This document shows, one piece after another, positions 60,959 through 64,000 of a DNA stretch of 64,000 nucleotides (position 1 is its first letter; each line of letters begins with the position of its first letter). Below the pieces are notes generated by a model. It was not told the DNA's origin. It ran no database searches and worked only from the letters and a program-made list of their open reading frames with translations. This DNA comes from an uncultured Victivallales bacterium (GTDB lineage: Bacteria; Verrucomicrobiota; Lentisphaeria; Victivallales; UBA1829), in assembly GCA_934644965.1 (NCBI GenBank), contig CAKUDG010000002.1:124001-188000 (forward strand). The letters run 5' to 3'. A program made the position numbers and the translations under genes.

Positions 60959-61306
60959 TCAGAGAATCAGAGATTCATTTTCAAGAATGATCAGCCCCGC
61001 GGCACAGGCAGGACAGTCACACCATTTGCCGCCCCGGGCCTTGACTTCGCGTGCGTGCTCGGCGATTTCTTCAGCTTTTTCTTTTCCAAAAATTTTCTCT
61101 GCTTCGGCAGTTCCGAAGAACTCAATCACATGTTCGATTCCGGCAATATCTTCCCGGATTTCCTTCAGGAGTTCTTCTGCCGCGTTTTTTTCCGACTCCC
61201 CGCCCAGCGCATCCAGCCATTTCCGCCCCGCGGCCTTGAGTTCCGCACAGCAGGAGGAAGCCGAAATCATTTCCCTGACGACGTTGGAAAGTTCTTTTTT
61301 GTCCAT
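60959..61306 (-). CDS. small cysteine-motif protein (family often labelled Hsp90-like)
   Basis: A 115-aa, mostly helical, acidic protein. It has a SASSCCAELKAAGRKWLDALG segment near residue 17 and ends with a conserved CDCPACAAGL motif (three cysteines) near residue 100. I recognise the pattern from small proteins of anaerobes annotated as molecular chaperone Hsp90, although they lack every Hsp90 domain. Metal binding by the C-terminal cysteines is a guess. The ATG at 61306 has AAGGA 5 bp upstream; an upstream ATG at 61363 lacks one. Confidence 0.7.
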   Translation of the reverse strand: MDKKELSNVVREMISASSCCAELKAAGRKWLDALGGESEKNAAEELLKEIREDIAGIEHVIEFFGTAEAEKIFGKEKAEEIAEHAREVKARGGKWCDCPACAAGLIILENESLIL

Positions 61307-61545
61307 TTTTTCCTTGTCTCCTTCCAAGTAATATATTTTTCTGTTCTCTGGGTGAGGATCCATCCTGTTTTTTTCTCCCTTCCTGATTGCCCCCTTGACA
61401 ACAAATTCCCGGGGGAGGGGAAGAATGCAACAAAGAGAAAAGGCGTTTCCAGCTCTGGCTCACTCTCTCCCCTGCCGGATGGAAAAAACTTTTTCTGCCG
61501 GGCTGGGGAAAAAAGTCAAGAGAGACATGGCAAACGATATGTTAT
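61307..61545. other. leader region of the small CDCPAC gene
   Basis: A ~230-nt predicted 5' leader on the minus strand with no ORF of note. Confidence 0.35.
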
Positions 61546-61574
61546 AGTATATTCCTTAAAAAGAGGGAAAGCAA
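61546..61574 (-). promoter_or_regulatory. putative promoter of the small CDCPAC gene
   Basis: On the minus strand TTGCTT (61574-61569), 17 bp, TATACT (61551-61546). The gene start is ~235 nt downstream. Confidence 0.45.
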
Positions 61575-61684
61575 ATTTATTCTTTTTTTTTCTTCCCCTC
61601 CTCAGCAGTCCTCCCGAACTCTCCCCGCCAGCAACATGCAAGCTTGTTGTAAAAAAGCAATGATTCCATTTCGGAGCATTTATA

Positions 61685-62848
61685 TCACGGCAGAAAACGG
61701 CGGAAGGCCTTGAATGCGGAGGGCAGGGCGATGTCCGAATGCAGTTCTTCCGGAGTTGCCCAGTGGAAGGGCTCCGCCATGTTTCCGCAAATAACGAGCC
61801 AGCCAGACATGATCCATTCTCTGTGAGTGAAAACATGTTTTGCCCGGGGCAGTTTCCGGAAAGACAGACCTTCGACCCCCTGGAGGCGGAGACGGGAGGC
61901 GATTTCCTCTTCCTCGCTGATGAGACCGTCAAAGGACGGGAATTCCCAAAGTCCGGCAAGCAGCCCCTTGTTTGCATTCCGCCCGTTGTCTTCTTCTCCT
62001 CCGGGCCTTTTTCTCAGCGCCGTCCGGTTTCCGCAGAGAAGAAGCAGGACGGTTTTTTCTTCCTTCAAACGTGTTTTCCTGATTTTCTTTGCGGGGAATT
62101 CCGTCTCCGTGCCATGTTTTCTGGCGAGGCAAAGCTCTTGCAGCGGACATTTTCCGCAAAGAGGGATTCCATTCGGCAGACAGATTGTCGCCCCCAGTTC
62201 CATCAGAGCCTGGGTGAAATCTCCACAGCGTTCTTCGGAATGAACAGTCATGAAAAACGATGCGGCTTCTTCGCGGAGTTTTTCCCGATGTTCCGATGCG
62301 GTCCGGTTTTCGGTCAGTCGGGCGAAGACGCGCAGAACATTCCCGTCAACCGCCGGCACGGGGTGTCTGAAGCAAATTGAAAGAATCGCTCCCGCCGTAT
62401 ATTCTCCGATTCCCGGAAGTGCCTGGAGCTCTTCCGCGGAATCGGGGAATTGTCCATGGTGTCGTTCCAGTAGCAGACGAGCCGTCTTCTGAAGATTCCG
62501 CGCCCGGTTGTAGTAACCGAGTCCCTCCCATGCCTTCAGAAGACGTTCTTCGGAGGCGGAGGCCAGAGAGGCAAGATCCGGGAACTGTTTCAGAAATCGT
62601 TCAAAATAGGGCTTTACTGTTTCCACCCGCGTTTGCTGAAGCATGATTTCGGAAATCCAGACTCGATAGGGATCCGTATTCTCACGCCAGGGGAGGACTC
62701 TGGCGTGAGTGTCATACCATGCAAGCAGCCGACCGGGAAGTTCATTAGCTCCGGAAAAGGGTGGAAGAGAGCTGTGGCTCTGGGGAGAAGAAGAATTTTT
62801 TTCTTCTGAAAACTGTGAGACAATCGGAGGAAAGTCCATTTTTCCCAT
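61685..62848 (-). CDS. mutY: A/G-specific adenine glycosylase
   Basis: A ~387-aa base-excision repair enzyme removing adenine opposite 8-oxoguanine. The catalytic Glu is in SEIMLQQTRVETV, the helix-hairpin-helix is LQALPGIGEYTAGAIL, and the catalytic Asp is in PAVDGNVLRVFARL. The iron-sulfur ligands are four cysteines in ICLPNGIPLCGKCPLQELC. The first spacing is 7 residues, not the usual 6. A C-terminal NUDIX-like 8-oxoG domain (~260-387) follows. The start is unclear: ATGs at 62848 and 62839 both give a short extension before the conserved core; the frame opens at 62983. Confidence 0.93.
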   Translation of the reverse strand: MGKMDFPPIVSQFSEEKNSSSPQSHSSLPPFSGANELPGRLLAWYDTHARVLPWRENTDPYRVWISEIMLQQTRVETVKPYFERFLKQFPDLASLASASEERLLKAWEGLGYYNRARNLQKTARLLLERHHGQFPDSAEELQALPGIGEYTAGAILSICFRHPVPAVDGNVLRVFARLTENRTASEHREKLREEAASFFMTVHSEERCGDFTQALMELGATICLPNGIPLCGKCPLQELCLARKHGTETEFPAKKIRKTRLKEEKTVLLLLCGNRTALRKRPGGEEDNGRNANKGLLAGLWEFPSFDGLISEEEEIASRLRLQGVEGLSFRKLPRAKHVFTHREWIMSGWLVICGNMAEPFHWATPEELHSDIALPSAFKAFRRFLP

Positions 62849-62991
62849 TCCGGAGGAGAAGAGGGCGGATCTGCCGATCCGCGCCCGACTCTTCTTTTTT
62901 TCTGTTCCTTCTTTTTTTCTCTCTCTGGAGAGATCCCCGCAGTCTTTTTTTCTCCATTCAGCCTTCTTCACGCAGGGAAACACTCAGAGGT

Positions 62992-63019
62992 ATTATATAT
63001 CCGGGAAGGAAGATTGCAA
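62992..63019 (-). promoter_or_regulatory. putative mutY promoter
   Basis: On the minus strand TTGCAA (63019-63014), 16 bp, perfect TATAAT (62997-62992). Transcription would start near 62985, so the upstream ATG at 62983 is unlikely to be used. Confidence 0.5.
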
Positions 63020-63044
63020 CGGGATATTCCTCTTTTGACGTTAT

Positions 63045-64000
63045 TCAATAAAGAAGCGAGAGCCCGCTCACACGCAGTTTTGGATCCGTCTTCTGCATTT
63101 CACAGGGATTGAGTGCATGCTGCGCCGTTTCCAGGAGGAAGCCGGTGATCCGAATGGGGAAGTCCGGCGTCTTTGCGGAGGATCCGGCCTTCACGGTCGC
63201 ACGGGGCAGAAGATCGAGGGAAGGATCCAGGGAAACACCCATGAACTGCCAGGAATCGAAGGTGATCAGTGCGTTGTCCGAGAGTTCCGAACGCCAGATT
63301 CTGCCTTTGGCATCCGTGAATTCAAAGAGGACTGATCCGAAGGAAGAGTTTCCCTTCACCCACATGCCGAATCCCCTGAGCCCGTCTCCACTCTCCACGG
63401 GAACGGGGTCCTTGAAACGGAAAACGGCATATTCATTGACGATTTCGGGGAGATTTTCCCGGCCCTTCAGTTCCGCCTCAATGACCTTCCCGCGTTCGGG
63501 ATCCTCAACGGCGCGAAGTTCAAACGTGCCGGGAATGCGGGAAGGCATTCCGCCGATTTGATACAGGGAATAGTCCCGGAACTGTTTGAGGGAAGCGGGA
63601 TCGGAAAGACAGTCCGGAAGCGCCTGCACCTTTCCCGGAGGCGGAGCGCTGAGATAACGGGAGTGAACGGGATCAAGCAGAGCGGAGGAAGCCGTCAGAT
63701 AGACCGGAGAGGGGCCGACACGGAATGTGACGGAACCGTCACCGGAAAGATCCAGCTCTCTGGAAGATCCGAACATCTCCGTCAGCTCCAGACGTGTTCC
63801 CTTGGGGAAACGGACAGTGAGATCCGCCTCGAAACGGGGGGTCCAGAACGCGTAGGCGAAATCCTTCGTTTTTCTCAAGCGCTCGAATTCCAGTGCATAA
63901 ACGGAAAGCGAACCCGTCGGGGGTCGTCTTTTGAACTCGGCTTTATCCAGGACTCGGGTCAGTGTCGCGGCAGCGACGTAGGCACGTTTGGGATAGAGCA
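63045..64000 (-). CDS. C-terminal part of a glycosidase-like protein (5' end outside window)
   Basis: The frame is open to the right edge, so at least 317 residues of a longer protein are seen. The first visible part (KRAYVAAATLTRVLDKAEF; SLSVYALEFERL; FAYAFWTPRFEADLTV) has the look of the final barrel helix and beta-sandwich of bacterial glycosidases of the cellulase superfamily. The last ~180 residues (PGTFELRAVEDPERGKVIEAEL; GFGMWVKGNSSFGSVLFEF; GVSLDPSL) look like a carbohydrate-binding beta-sandwich. The catalytic region is not in the window, so substrate and class cannot be given. Confidence 0.65.
   Translation of the reverse strand, partial: LYPKRAYVAAATLTRVLDKAEFKRRPPTGSLSVYALEFERLRKTKDFAYAFWTPRFEADLTVRFPKGTRLELTEMFGSSRELDLSGDGSVTFRVGPSPVYLTASSALLDPVHSRYLSAPPPGKVQALPDCLSDPASLKQFRDYSLYQIGGMPSRIPGTFELRAVEDPERGKVIEAELKGRENLPEIVNEYAVFRFKDPVPVESGDGLRGFGMWVKGNSSFGSVLFEFTDAKGRIWRSELSDNALITFDSWQFMGVSLDPSLDLLPRATVKAGSSAKTPDFPIRITGFLLETAQHALNPCEMQKTDPKLRVSGLSLLY

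Noticed and set aside
1..64000. CRISPR arrays, tRNA/rRNA genes, insertion sequences or prophage
   Set aside because: No regularly spaced repeats, cloverleaf-like sequences, transposase or phage genes were found when reading the gaps and proteins.

Overview
This 64 kb window is chromosomal DNA from a Gram-negative-type bacterium with an outer membrane (secretin, LysM lipoprotein, SurA-like chaperone, YdbH/YnbE/YdbL). The best lineage guess is Lentisphaerota (Victivallales-like). The reasons are a pseudopilin-leader protein of the kind expanded in that phylum, a fused membrane aminopropyltransferase-like protein, a carboxyspermidine route for polyamines, and a sugar-catabolic gene content with glycosidase- and esterase-like enzymes. 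The lineage is an inference from gene content; no rRNA, tRNA, phage, insertion sequence or CRISPR array was seen. Coding density is high. The spaces between genes are rich in homopurine/homopyrimidine tracts.

Layout. 1-6.2 kb (+): the end of an M16 peptidase, a three-LysM lipoprotein, a multi-pass protein with a degenerate spermidine-synthase-like domain, and a PpiC/SurA-type foldase. 6.3-10.7 kb (-): a polyamine operon (speA, carboxy(nor)spermidine synthase, nspC). 11.1-16.3 kb (-): a four-gene operon of secretin, MacA-like adaptor, MacB-like ATPase and MacB-like permease, i.e. a tripartite ABC exporter whose outer-membrane part appears to be a secretin instead of TolC. 16.8-23.3 kb (+): uxaB-uxaA (hexuronate catabolism), a CstA-type transporter and a secreted acetyl-esterase. 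23.5-28.9 kb: panB (-), RNase R (+) and a large unrecognised protein (+).

29-42.5 kb: lipoate ligase (-) diverges from a DeoR regulator that heads a run of 2-oxoacid dehydrogenase genes (E2, E3, fused E1 alpha-beta), a SorE-like dehydrogenase, a fused aldolase/short-chain dehydrogenase, a PHP-domain protein and an MtlD-like polyol-phosphate dehydrogenase. This looks like a polyol/deoxysugar catabolic locus with its own lipoylated dehydrogenase complex. 42.7-50.8 kb (-): a six-gene operon with four consecutive ATGA overlaps: ABC permease, GldA-like ATPase, GldF-GldG fusion, DUF4340 protein, ThiD and a cell-wall amidase.

51-64 kb: a secreted unknown (-); a formyltransferase-ydbH-ynbE-ydbL operon (+, predicted inter-membrane lipid bridge); a GNAT acetyltransferase (+); an AbgB-like M20 amidohydrolase (-); a lone pseudopilin-like protein (+); a small CDCPAC-motif protein (-); MutY (-); and the end of a glycosidase-like gene (-). 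Several promoters can be read by eye. They share TTG(A/C)A-like -35 boxes, 16-17 bp spacers and TATA(A/C/G)T -10 boxes.
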